A stretch of DNA of 64,000 nucleotides from CALDTK01 sp965215115 (lineage in GTDB: Bacteria; Bacteroidota; Bacteroidia; Chitinophagales; Saprospiraceae). The notes beneath the pieces are model-generated. The model made no database searches and was not told the origin of the DNA. It saw nothing but the letters and a program-made list of their open reading frames with translations. Both the position numbers and the translations under genes were made by a program. Of this stretch, positions 1 to 10,568 are shown in pieces (the first letter of the stretch is position 1; every line of letters starts with the position of its first letter). The stretch spans positions 2,356,001 through 2,420,000 of the forward strand of contig OZ244050.1 of the NCBI GenBank assembly GCA_965215115.1, in the 5' to 3' direction.

Positions 1-830
1 GGCGCCTCCGCGAGACCGCCGCCCGCAACGCGCGCCAGGTCGAGGAGCTCAAGCTCGCCCTCGCCGAGCAGTCGCAGATCGCGCAGGCCGCCAGCAGCGA
101 CCTGCGCCAGCCCCTGCGCAACATCAGTTCCTTCGTCCAGCTCATCGGCCGCCGCCTCGACAGACTCGGCGTCGCCGCCGAGGTCGGGGAGTACCTCGAC
201 TTCGTCACCGACGGCGCGGCCCGCATGAACCAGATGGTCGACGACCTCCTGCGCTACTCCGAGAGCCCGGAGCCCTCGGCCCCCGTCCCCGTCGACACCG
301 CCGAGACGATCCGCTCGATCCAGCGCAACCTCGACGATCTGTTCGCGCGGGAGCGCGGGACGCTCACGTTTTGCGAACACATGCCCGTCATCCACGGCCA
401 GCCCACGCAAGTCTTGCAGCTCTTCCAGAACCTGATCTCCAACGGGATCAAGTTCAAGCGCCCGGGCGTCGCGCCGACGTGTCACGTCGCCTGTGGGGTC
501 GTGGACGGGGTGGCGTGTTTTAGCGTAAGCGACAATGGCATCGGGATCCCGCAGAACCGGCTCAAGGACGTGTTCGGGCTCTTCACCCGCCTCCACGAGC
601 GCGGCGCCTACGAGGGCACGGGCATCGGCCTCGCCACGTGTCGCCGGATCGTGATCGCGGCCGGGGGCCACATCTGGGCCGAGAGCACCGAGGGCGAGGG
701 GACGACGTTTAGGTGGACGTGGCCGCTCGGCCAGGACGTACGCGCGCTCGCCGCCGAGGCCACCGCGCCGCTGGCCGCGCGACCGAGCGAGGTCCGGCAG
801 GCTACACCCGCCGGGGCCCTGATGCAGTAA
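1..830 (+). CDS. sensor histidine kinase, C-terminal part (partial), phosphoacceptor His replaced
   Basis: The gene enters from outside the window. The frame is open from base 3 and stops at 830, so 275 residues are visible. A helical stretch leads to a dimerisation helix with SSDLRQPLRN at about residues 31-40. An HATPase domain follows with N box NLISNGIKF (about 143), G1 box DNGIGIP (about 177) and G2 box GTGIGLA (about 205), so ATP binding looks intact. In this kinase group the helix normally reads SHDLxxPLR; here the His position is Ser (AGC, 96-98). Either the protein does not autophosphorylate in the usual way or it works as a partner or pseudokinase. The sensor part is not visible. 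An internal ATG at 225 is not the true start, because the homology extends upstream of it. Confidence 0.85.
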   Translation, partial: RLRETAARNARQVEELKLALAEQSQIAQAASSDLRQPLRNISSFVQLIGRRLDRLGVAAEVGEYLDFVTDGAARMNQMVDDLLRYSESPEPSAPVPVDTAETIRSIQRNLDDLFARERGTLTFCEHMPVIHGQPTQVLQLFQNLISNGIKFKRPGVAPTCHVACGVVDGVACFSVSDNGIGIPQNRLKDVFGLFTRLHERGAYEGTGIGLATCRRIVIAAGGHIWAESTEGEGTTFRWTWPLGQDVRALAAEATAPLAARPSEVRQATPAGALMQ

Positions 831-935
831 GCATGGTGAAGTGGGTCCGCGGACCTGCGTTTTGCCGAAAGGCGCCCCCTGCGTCACGGCAGGCCGGCGC
901 GCAAATCCCGGACATCCGCCGTAACCTGCACCGGT

Positions 936-2429
936 ATGGCACCTGAGGCAGCAGCACCTGATTTCGGACTCCTCTCCCTGGCTCCCCCCCTGCTCGCCGT
1001 CGTGCTCGCGATTACGACGCGGCAGGTGTACATCTCGCTCGTGGCCGGGATCGTGGCGGGGCAGGTGGTGCTCGGGACCTCGGCGCTCGACGTGTTCCTC
1101 GCGACGCTGCAGCGCTTCGTGGCGGTGTTCGAGGACAACGGCAACACGCGGACGATCCTGTTTTCGTGTCTGGTCGGCGCGCTGATTCTGCTGATGCAGC
1201 GCTCGGGTGGGGTAGCGGGCTTCATCGACGGCGTGCAGCGCCTCTTGGAGCGGCGCAGCGCGGCCGGGGCCACCAAGCAGGTGCAGATACTGGCCTGGCT
1301 CACGGGCATCGTCGTGTTCGTGGAGTCGAGCATCTCGGTGCTCACGGTGGGGACGCTGTTCCGGCCGATCTTCGACCGCATGCGGCTCTCGCGCGAGAAG
1401 CTGGCCTACATCGCGGACTCGAGCTCGGCGCCGGTGTGCATCCTGCTGCCGCTCAATGCCTGGGGGGCGTTCATCATGAGTCTGCTGGGGACGCAGGCGG
1501 TGGCCAATCCGCTGGGGATGTTGGTGGAGTCGATGGCCTACGCCTTCTACCCGATCGTGGCGCTGGCCCTCGTGCCGGTGGTCGTCATGACGGGCGTCGA
1601 CCTCGGCGGCATGCGCGCCGCGGAGCGCCGGGTGCAGACCACGGGTGCGCTGCTGGACGAGGGCAGCGTCGCGATGGTGGCGAGCGAACTCACGGAGACG
1701 GAGGTGAAGCCCGGGATTCCGGCGCGGGCCGTCAACATGCTGCTGCCGATCGGGACGATGGTGCTGCTGATGCCGGTCTTTTTGGCGGTGACGGGTTGGG
1801 CCAGTGGCCTTTCGGCAAAACCCGAGGGCACGTTCGTGGAGGTGCTCGGGTCGGCCATCGGGCAGGGGAGCGGCTCGACGAGCGTCCTCTCGGCGGTGAC
1901 GGGCGCGCTGATCGTGTGCTTCGTGCTGTACAAGTCTCAGCGCTTGATGGGGGTCCGGGAGATGGCCGACCTGAGCCTGAAGGGACTCTCGGCGATGCTG
2001 CCGCTGGCGCTGCTGATGATGTTCGCGTTCGCGATCTCGGCGCTGTGCAAGGACCTGGGCACGGGCGACTACGTGGCCGGCGTGGCGCGGGGCGCGCTGG
2101 CCGGGTGGCTGGCGCCGGCGCTGCTGTTTGTCGTGAGCGGCTTCATTGCCTTCAGTACGGGCACGAGTTGGGGCACGTTCGGGATCATGGTCCCGATTGC
2201 GTTGCCGGTGGCCGCGGCGATGGGGCTCGACCCGGCCATTGGGCTGGCGGCGGTACTGGGGGGCGGGGTGTTCGGCGATCACTCGAGCCCGATCTCGGAC
2301 ACGACTATTCTGGCGAGTATGGCGGCGGCTACCGATCACGTGGACCACGTGCGGACGCAGTTGCCGTATACGATGATCGCGGGGGGGATTGCGGTGGTGG
2401 GGTACGTGGTGGTGGGGGTGGTGGGGTAG
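936..2429 (+). CDS. NhaC-family Na+/H+ antiporter
   Basis: A 497-residue integral membrane protein with about a dozen hydrophobic segments. The family exchanges Na+ (or a dicarboxylate, in related members) for H+ across the inner membrane. Sequence marks are the N-terminal block FGLLSLAPPLLAVVLAITTR, the central VFVESSISVLTVGTLFRPI and the late GTSWGTFGIMVPIALPVA and GDHSSPISDTTI blocks, all typical of NhaC proteins, whose usual length is near 450-500. The ATG at 936 precedes the first membrane segment. A GTTTT-hairpin element lies just upstream (859-873) and another inside a loop (1807-1821). The exact substrate cannot be told from sequence; the MleN-like malate/lactate branch is the main alternative. 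Confidence 0.85.
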   Translation: MAPEAAAPDFGLLSLAPPLLAVVLAITTRQVYISLVAGIVAGQVVLGTSALDVFLATLQRFVAVFEDNGNTRTILFSCLVGALILLMQRSGGVAGFIDGVQRLLERRSAAGATKQVQILAWLTGIVVFVESSISVLTVGTLFRPIFDRMRLSREKLAYIADSSSAPVCILLPLNAWGAFIMSLLGTQAVANPLGMLVESMAYAFYPIVALALVPVVVMTGVDLGGMRAAERRVQTTGALLDEGSVAMVASELTETEVKPGIPARAVNMLLPIGTMVLLMPVFLAVTGWASGLSAKPEGTFVEVLGSAIGQGSGSTSVLSAVTGALIVCFVLYKSQRLMGVREMADLSLKGLSAMLPLALLMMFAFAISALCKDLGTGDYVAGVARGALAGWLAPALLFVVSGFIAFSTGTSWGTFGIMVPIALPVAAAMGLDPAIGLAAVLGGGVFGDHSSPISDTTILASMAAATDHVDHVRTQLPYTMIAGGIAVVGYVVVGVVG

Positions 2430-2678
2430 GGGGGTGCTCGCTCGCGCTGCGCTAGATGGGTGCTGCGCTAGATGGGCGGCTGCGCTAGATGGGCGGCTGC
2501 GCCTGAATGGGCTGTGCTTTCGTTAGGCGGTTGTCCAGGTTTCGTACGCGTTCTTTTGGGTGCGTGACTCGGTTGAGCAAATGTCATCGGTCTGTCCGCG
2601 CTCCACGTTTGGACCGCGGGCTAAATCACTACTGCCGGCCGCCAGCAGCTCGGGGTGCGCTCGTGGATTACCTCCTGT
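2430..2678. repeat. intergenic stretch with short GCTGCGCTAGATGGG-type tandem repeats
   Basis: Directly after the antiporter stop there are about four imperfect copies of a unit like GGCTGCGCTAGATGGGC (2440-2512). They resemble the GGCTTCGCCTGATGGAC units at 55.4 kb and the GGCTCCGCCTGATGGAC units at 40.5 kb. The rest, to 2678, shows no convincing gene; the plus-strand open frames are compositional. Confidence 0.55.
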
Positions 2679-2961
2679 TTATCGGTCGCGGTGGCGTCGC
2701 CACGTGTGGTCGGGCCGAAGCCGGATGGTGGCGAAGGAAAGCAGGAGCGCGCCCATGACGAGGCTCCCGACGAGGGCGCCGTTGGCGGCGAGGTAGATGG
2801 TGCAGGCCACGAGGAAGCCGAGGAGGGCGAGCATCACGAGGGTGGGGAAGGCTTCGCCGCTGTGGGCGCCGTGTTTTTCGGCCAGGACGATGGCCTCGCC
2901 GCGGCGCAGGCGGGCGTGGGGGGTTTGGGTGTGGGGGGGTGTTTAGGGTGGGGCGGGGCAT
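2679..2961 (-). pseudogene. small two-helix membrane protein resembling DUF2335, frameshifted at a G7 tract
   Basis: On the minus strand a frame bounded by stops at 2943-2945 and 2679-2681 encodes a basic/acidic start (RLRRGEAIVLAEKHGAHS), two hydrophobic helices (LVMLALLGFLVACTIYLA and GSLVMGALLLSFATI) and a basic end. The layout and the AEKHxxxxGE...G pattern recall DUF2335-type small membrane proteins. No ATG lies in this frame; an ATG at 2961 is one base out, and removing one base of the G7 run at 2933-2939 would join them. The gene may be broken, phase-variable or mis-assembled. It lies between the antiporter and the old end of the CRISPR array. Family assignment is by eye only. Confidence 0.4.
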
Positions 2962-3090
2962 GGGGTTGGGGAAGGTAGGGGTGGGGGCGTAGCCGCTCAC
3001 TATCCGTGCGGCAGGGCAGTGATGAGTGTGGTGGTGTCGGGGGCTTTCGCCAAAACTTAATGCGGGCAAGCCCGCTTCCGAGTTCAAGTA

Positions 3091-6000
3091 GGTTCGACTT
3101 CGACTGGGAGCGATTAAGACCGACAAGCTGGAGCGTGACTTGGATGTCCTAATTGAGTTTCGATTCTAACTAGAAGCGATTAAGACGAGCGCGTAGATAA
3201 CGTCATCGAGATCGACCTGGGGTTTCGTTTTCAACCAGAAGCGATTAAGACGTCGAGCTTCAGTACCTCGCTCGGCGCGGGTACGTGTTTCAACTCCAAC
3301 CAGAAGCGATTAAGACGTTGAGGTCGCGGGTGTAGGTGCGGGTGGCGTAACGAGTTTCAACTCCAACCACAAGCGATTAAGACGCAGGAAACTTATTTGG
3401 ATAAGGGTGGTAAGCGACCTGTTTCAACTCCAACCAGAAGCGATTAAGACCCCCGAACCGGTATGGACACCCGTGCGCGGGTTGAGTTTCAACTCCAACC
3501 AGAAGCGATTAAGACGCTTGCGCTTGAGGTCGGCCTTGAGCTTGGCGTTCTGTTTCAACTCCAACCAGAAGCGATTAAGACGATCTTGGATCTGATACAG
3601 GAAGCCGTTCATGAGGGCATCGTGTTTCAACTCCAACCAGAAGCGATTAAGACAATATAGCCAAGGCATACATGCGGCGCGCATCTTTGGTTTCAACTCC
3701 AACCAGAAGCGATTAAGACGAAGAAGGAGCGCTCGACCAGGGCCTCGCGGACGACGGAGTCTACGGTGGCTTGGTTTCAACTCCAACCAGAAGCGATTAA
3801 GACTTCATGCTGTCTCGAGTTCGGAAGGCGGCGACGTAGGAGGTTTCAACTCCAACCAGAAGCGATTAAGACGCCGGGCAAGGTCCTCACGTCCGACATC
3901 AACGGCAAGTTTCAACTCCAACCAGAAGCGATTAAGACGTGGACCGCGCGCTCGGGGTCGGAGTAGCAGACGAGTTTCAACTCCAACCAGAAGCGATTAA
4001 GACGCTTGCTCGGACTCGTCTTGAGCGACGGACACACGCAGTTTCAACTCCAACCAGAAGCTATTAAGACGGCGACTTCGACGTGGACGCGCGTGAGGTG
4101 AAGCAGTTTCAACTCCAACCAGAAGCGATTAAGACATCGCTTCCCATGGATCCCCACAGCCCCAAAACCAGTTTCAACTCCAACCAGAAGCGATTAAGAC
4201 ACGTACGCCGTGGCGTAGAGGTGGGGCGCGAGCCCGTTTCAACTCCAACCAGAAGCGATTAAGACCAGTTGTCCTTGTTGATGCGCCACTTGGCGAGCCC
4301 TGTTTCAACTCCAACCAGAAGCGATTAAGACTGTCCCCCAGCCGCCCCACCCGTGCCGCCACCTTGGTTTCAACTCCAACCAGAAGCGATTAAGACCGGC
4401 ATTATCGCGTGAGCGCGCGATCAATTTAGCATGTTTCAACTCCAACCAGAAGCGATTAAGACGGCGACGGCTGCGCTCACGGCGCGCGCAGACTTACAGG
4501 TTTCAACTCCAACCAGAAGCGATTAAGACTGCGATCCTGCGCACCCGCCAGTATATGTTATCCGCGTTTCAACTCCAACCAGAAGCGATTAAGACCGGTG
4601 AACCGGGGAAAGTGCTCACGACCGACGTTAAGTTTCAACTCCAACCAGAAGCGATTAAGACTATGCAGCGTACACACACCGAGATCGACGACCGCGGTTT
4701 CAACTCCAACCAGAAGCGATTAAGACCGGACTAGACGTGTTCGGTGCCTATTTACGATTCAAGTTTCAACTCCAACCAGAAGCGATTAAGACGTGGGCGG
4801 CGCTTTGGCGTCGCCCACTTTTTAAAAGGTTTCAACTCCAACCAGAAGCGATTAAGACAGGTAAGCGGTATCGGACGGCTGCGCCGCGAGAAACGTTTCA
4901 ACTCCAACCAGAAGCGATTAAGACACGACCCTGAGTATGATACGCTTATTAGTAAAGTACGTTTCAACTCCAACCAGAAGCGATTAAGACGGTGCTCAAG
5001 AGCGTCGCCGGGACCCCCGCCGTCAGTTTCAACTCCAACCAGAAGCGATTAAGACCGTAGAGCCGCGCGCGCACGGCGGCGCAGACTTTCGTTTCAACTC
5101 CAACCAGAAGCGATTAAGACAAGAGTTCAGAGGGCCATCTGACCCCCTCGACCCCCGTTTCAACTCCAACCAGAAGCGATTAAGACCCGCAGATTTTGTC
5201 AGGCGCGCCGTCGCGAAACGAGTTTCAACTCCAACCAGAAGCGATTAAGACCAACGTATTTCCGACGCCGACCGATTCGGCATAACAGTTTCAACTCCAA
5301 CCAGAAGCGATTAAGACTCGACGACGAGCTGCCCCACGACGAGCTCCACCTCCGTTTCAACTCCAACCAGAAGCGATTAAGACTATGCAGCGTACGCACA
5401 CCGAGATCGACGACCGCGGTTTCAACTCCAACCAGAAGCGATTAAGACCATCTGGCGCACGCGTCGCTTCGACCGTGAAAACCTCGTTTCAACTCCAACC
5501 AGAAGCGATTAAGACCCCGCAGCGCGGCGCGCCAGAGCTTCATCGTCATCTGTTTCAACTCCAACCAGAAGCGATTAAGACCCTCGAGTTCGTCGTGGAG
5601 CAGGGAGAACTCTTCGGTTTCAACTCCAACCAGAAGCGATTAAGACCGCGACGCCCTCCGCACCGCCGCCCTCGAAAACCGTTTCAACTCCAACCAGAAG
5701 CGATTAAGACTCTTGGAGTTCCTCGTTCCATCTGTGCTCGACGCCAGTTTCAACTCCAACCAGAAGCGATTAAGACCGTTAGGCCCGATCTGCGCCAGCT
5801 CGCCAAAGCCTTGTTTCAACTCCAACCAGAAGCGATTAAGACAAGACGTGGTGGCCCCGCACGTCACCCTCCGACGCTGTTTCAACTCCAACCAGAAGCG
5901 ATTAAGACGCGTTGCGATCTCCTCGGAAGGCGAGGCAGTCACCTGTTTCAACTCCAACCAGAAGCGATTAAGACCAAGATGATCGCCGAACTCAACGCAG

Positions 6001-9000
6001 TGGCCTGGAGGTTTCAACTCCAACCAGAAGCGATTAAGACCAGATGGCGAGGCCAAGAAGACCGTGTCCGTGGCCGAGTTTCAACTCCAACCAGAAGCGA
6101 TTAAGACCTATGCTAGGTCCACATAAACGCCTTAGTTTTTTTGGTTTCAACTCCAACCAGAAGCGATTAAGACCAAGCTTTCGTGAAGCTGCAAAACGCT
6201 TAAAGCTTGGTTTCAACTCCAACCAGAAGCGATTAAGACCGAGGGCGAGAAGAAAGCAGATCGCATGTGCGCCTCGTTTCAACTCCAACCAGAAGCGATT
6301 AAGACTCCACGCCATTATCTGGCTCGTTCGTGAAAATAACGTTTCAACTCCAACCAGAAGCGATTAAGACTGGGCTCCACCTCATCAGTCACGACGTGAA
6401 GGACGAATTTCAACTCCAACCAGAAGCGATTAAGACTCGAGGAGATCCGCCAGTGGATCTACAGCCTCCCCGTTTCAACTCCAACCAGAAGCGATTAAGA
6501 CCGTAGGCGGCGGCGCGGCGCTCGCGGAGTTGGACGCGTTTCAACTCCAACCAGAAGCGATTAAGACCAGGTGGCCACCTGGGGCGCCAACGCCAAGTTC
6601 CTCAGTTTCAACTCCAACCAGAAGCGATTAAGACCGGCGACGACATGGTGCTCAACTACGTCGACCTCGAGTTTCAACTCCAACCAGAAGCGATTAAGAC
6701 CGTTAGGCCCGATCTGCGCCAGCTCGCCAAAGCCTTGTTTCAACTCCAACCAGAAGCGATTAAGACGAGGCCGCCCACCTCAAGCAGCGTTTCGAAGATG
6801 TGTTTCAACTCCAACCAGAAGCGATTAAGACCGGCGGCGTCCTGGCCGACGCGGGCCTGGTGGGCGAGTTTCAACTCCAACCAGAAGCGATTAAGACCCG
6901 GCGAGTTCGCAGGGTATGACTATGGCATCAGCATGTTTCAACTCCAACCAGAAGCGATTAAGACCTTCAACGAGCACCGCACCCCCATCGACGCCCTCGG
7001 GTTTCAACTCCAACCAGAAGCGATTAAGACTCGGCGCGGGCCTCGGTGAGCGGGTCGGATGCTTCGGTTTCAACTCCAACCAGAAGCGATTAAGACGCGG
7101 CGGCCATATTGGCGTTCATCGCGTCCATCAAGTCGTTTCAACTCCAACCAGAAGCGATTAAGACATGGCGTCAGTGCGCGTCAAGGCAACTACGACGTCG
7201 GTTTCAACTCCAACCAGAAGCGATTAAGACGGGGGAGGTGGAGGGGAAGTTGGACTCGGCGTAGCGTTTCAACTCCAACCAGAAGCGATTAAGACATGAT
7301 TAGGTCTATGAGATGGTAGAAGGCTAAATGTGTTTCAACTCCAACCAGAAGCGATTAAGACGAGGATTGCCAAATCCCGACACTCAGGTTTAGAGTGTTT
7401 CAACTCCAACCAGAAGCGATTAAGACTCCGCCAAAACCCGCCACCCCCATGCAGCTCACCCCGTTTCAACTCCAACCAGAAGCGATTAAGACCCACCGCG
7501 AGGCGAGCTACAAGAAGCACGTATGACGCGTTTCAACTCCAACCAGAAGCGATTAAGACTCGAGGTCGTGCTGGAGGGCGGCGACGTAGGCTTCAGTTTC
7601 AACTCCAACCAGAAGCGATTAAGACTCTCCTGACTGGCTTCGCGCTTGGCGAGGGCGGCGGGTTTCAACTCCAACCAGAAGCGATTAAGACAGCATCCAC
7701 CCGCAGGGCTTCGAGAAGTCCTACCTGTTTCAACTCCAACCAGAAGCGATTAAGACGCTCATGGCCATCGGCCTCGGCGGCATCAGCTCGTTGTTTCAAC
7801 TCCAACCAGAAGCGATTAAGACGGAAGATGGGTTGGTCGTTAGCGACCTTAACGTGATGTTTCAACTCCAACCAGAAGCGATTAAGACATGGCAAGGTGG
7901 CCAAGTACCGCAGCCCCCGCGGGTGTTTCAACTCCAACCAGAAGCGATTAAGACACCCAACACGGCCGCGCTCGCGGCCCATAAGCGAAAGTTTCAACTC
8001 CAACCAGAAGCGATTAAGACCCACGCGCCCGTCGAGTCGCGCGACCTCGGTCGCGTGTTTCAACTCCAACCAGAAGCGATTAAGACGCATCGAGAGAACG
8101 CTTATCGATCGTGATGATTTTCGGTTTCAACTCCAACCAGAAGCGATTAAGACAAGACGAGGATTCGGGTTTTTACTACAACGAGATTAGTTTCAACTCC
8201 AACCAGAAGCGATTAAGACACGGCTTGCTAGACGTCGACGCACGTGACATCGCGGTTTCAACTCCAACCAGAAGCGATTAAGACAGCGAGCGCGCGCCCG
8301 GCAAGCGTCAAAACGCTCAGTTTCAACTCCAACCAGAAGCGATTAAGACGTCAACGGAGTATACCGCTATCGCGGGCGCATCCGAGTTTCAACTCCAACC
8401 AGAAGCGATTAAGACGCTTCGCTTCGCGACGCGCGGCATCGGCGAAAGCGTGTTTCAACTCCAACCAGAAGCGATTAAGACGACGTGATACCTGGCGGTG
8501 TTAGGTACATGGTCAAGTTTCAACTCCAACCAGAAGCGATTAAGACTCGAAAAACTCCACACCGATCTCGCCAGCGACCCAAGTTTCAACTCCAACCAGA
8601 AGCGATTAAGACAAGGTTTTGGTCACGTGGATTTCGGGCTTTACCAAGTTTCAACTCCAACCAGAAGCGATTAAGACCACGAACGCCAACACGCTGGCGG
8701 TGCAGCTACCGAGGTTTCAACTCCAACCAGAAGCGATTAAGACCACCGACAACTTGCGAAAGTACGTCTCGTTCACTTAGTTTCAACTCCAACCAGAAGC
8801 GATTAAGACCTACGATGCCGAAACCCGAGATAGCATTCGACATCGGTTTCAACTCCAACCAGAAGCGATTAAGACGTCCCGCGCTCGTTCAAAAACCCAA
8901 CTTTGCGCGAGTTTCAACTCCAACCAGAAGCGATTAAGACCTTGCGCGCAATACCGTACGTACGCTTGCCAGTCTTGTTTCAACTCCAACCAGAAGCGAT

Positions 9001-10568
9001 TAAGACACTTCGTGGTCACAGCGGCTCCGAGCGACTCCGAGGTTTCAACTCCAACCAGAAGCGATTAAGACGGCTCCGCTTAATCGCTCACTTAACGTGC
9101 CGCTTTAGTTTCAACTCCAACCAGAAGCGATTAAGACGCTTTAGTGGCCGCACACGAGAACAGAGTACACGCAGTTTCAACTCCAACCAGAAGCGATTAA
9201 GACCGCTCACGCCACACGTGTGGGTACGTTTACTACTAGTTTCAACTCCAACCAGAAGCGATTAAGACCCGACTGGCGCGATGTTGCGGAGTGGCCGAGC
9301 GTAGTTTCAACTCCAACCAGAAGCGATTAAGACGAAACAGTAAGCGCGCCATGTCGCTTTCAGACGCGCGTTTCAACTCCAACCAGAAGCGATTAAGACC
9401 ATCGTCGGCACCACGTTCAACGTCAAAGCGGACGGGTTTCAACTCCAACCAGAAGCGATTAAGACCATCGTCGCCATCGCCACGAGCGTCGGGATCGTGC
9501 TGTTTCAACTCCAACCAGAAGCGATTAAGACCCGATGCCCTCGGCGGCTACGACCCCGACGAGATGAGTTTCAACTCCAACCAGAAGCGATTAAGACTTG
9601 GTCAGGAGGGTGAGACGGGGGTCGGTGGAGAGGAGTTTCAACTCCAACCAGAAGCGATTAAGACCTGAAGTCGTCGGGCCGCACGCCCTCCGCTTGGTTG
9701 GTTTCAACTCCAACCAGAAGCGATTAAGACAAATCACGTGGGTCACCGACCCACCGACACGTATACGATGGAGTTTCAACTCCAACCAGAAGCGATTAAG
9801 ACGTGCACGCCCGCGGCGCTCTCGCGGGCCGCGAGCATGTTTCAACTCCAACCAGAAGCGATTAAGACGGGGGGGGGGCACACGTGTCCCCCCCCCCCAG
9901 CCCGTTTCAACTCCAACCAGAAGCGATTAAGACCCGCGAGGGCCGCGGCGCACGCCCGCAGGTCCGCGGTGTTTCAACTCCAACCAGAAGCGATTAAGAC
10001 CGCACAGGGCCTCGTGGTCGGCGTAGCGCTGCTCAGTTTCAACTCCAACCAGAAGCGATTAAGACGCCCGGGCGGGGCGAAAACGTAGAAAGGCGCACCG
10101 TGTTTCAACTCCAACCAGAAGCGATTAAGACGCGAGATGCTCATCTATGGTGTCGTGGGTCAGACCCGTTTCAACTCCAACCAGAAGCGATTAAGACGCC
10201 GTCGCCGGGAGGGGCGTGGAGTTTTGTGAGAAAGTTTCAACTCCAACCAGAAGCGATTAAGACGGTGGCGAGGCGTCCGCGCCTGGCATCCGTTTCAACT
10301 CCAACCAGAAGCGATTAAGACACGCCCCCGCGTAGATCGGCCGTGAGATCGCGAGTCACCCAGTTTCAACTCCAACCAGAAGCGATTAAGACGTGTGGTT
10401 GGGCGAGCGCCATCGTCGTGTTTCAACTCCAACCAGAAGCGATTAAGACGCGGAGCCCAGGGCGACGCCGTGCCGTTTCAACTCCAACCAGAAGCGATTA
10501 AGACCTCAACTGTCGGTATCTTCGTAGGCCATCAACCCGTTTCAACTCCAACCAGAAGCGATTAAGAC
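3091..10568 (-). CRISPR. large CRISPR array, 114 repeats of 30 bp, 113 spacers
   Basis: I count 114 copies of a 30-bp repeat at a period near 66 bp. Read on the minus strand it begins GTCTTAATCGCT and ends GGAGTTGAAAC, giving the usual GTTGAAAC 8-nt handle, so the array is transcribed right to left from the cas2 side. The left-hand repeats are the oldest: 3091-3120 has about 7 changes and 3157-3186 and 3222-3251 have 4 each, mostly in the handle half. Single changes occur at 3354-3383, 4041-4070 and 6407-6436. Most spacers are 34-39 nt. Outliers are 54 nt (3720-3773), 42 nt (9731-9772) and, near the leader, 28, 41, 27 and 25 nt (10264-10474). One spacer is duplicated (5777-5812 and 6701-6736) and another nearly so (4662-4696 and 5384-5418). 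Confidence 0.98.

Noticed and set aside
3407..10318. Many open frames with repeating FQLQPEAIKT, FNSNQKRLR or LNRFWLELK peptides
   Set aside because: They are translations of the CRISPR repeat, not protein repeats.
3091..10568. Two separate arrays, because of the 54-nt spacer and degenerate repeats
   Set aside because: Repeat phase, orientation and sequence are continuous through 3774; the degenerate units are simply the old end.
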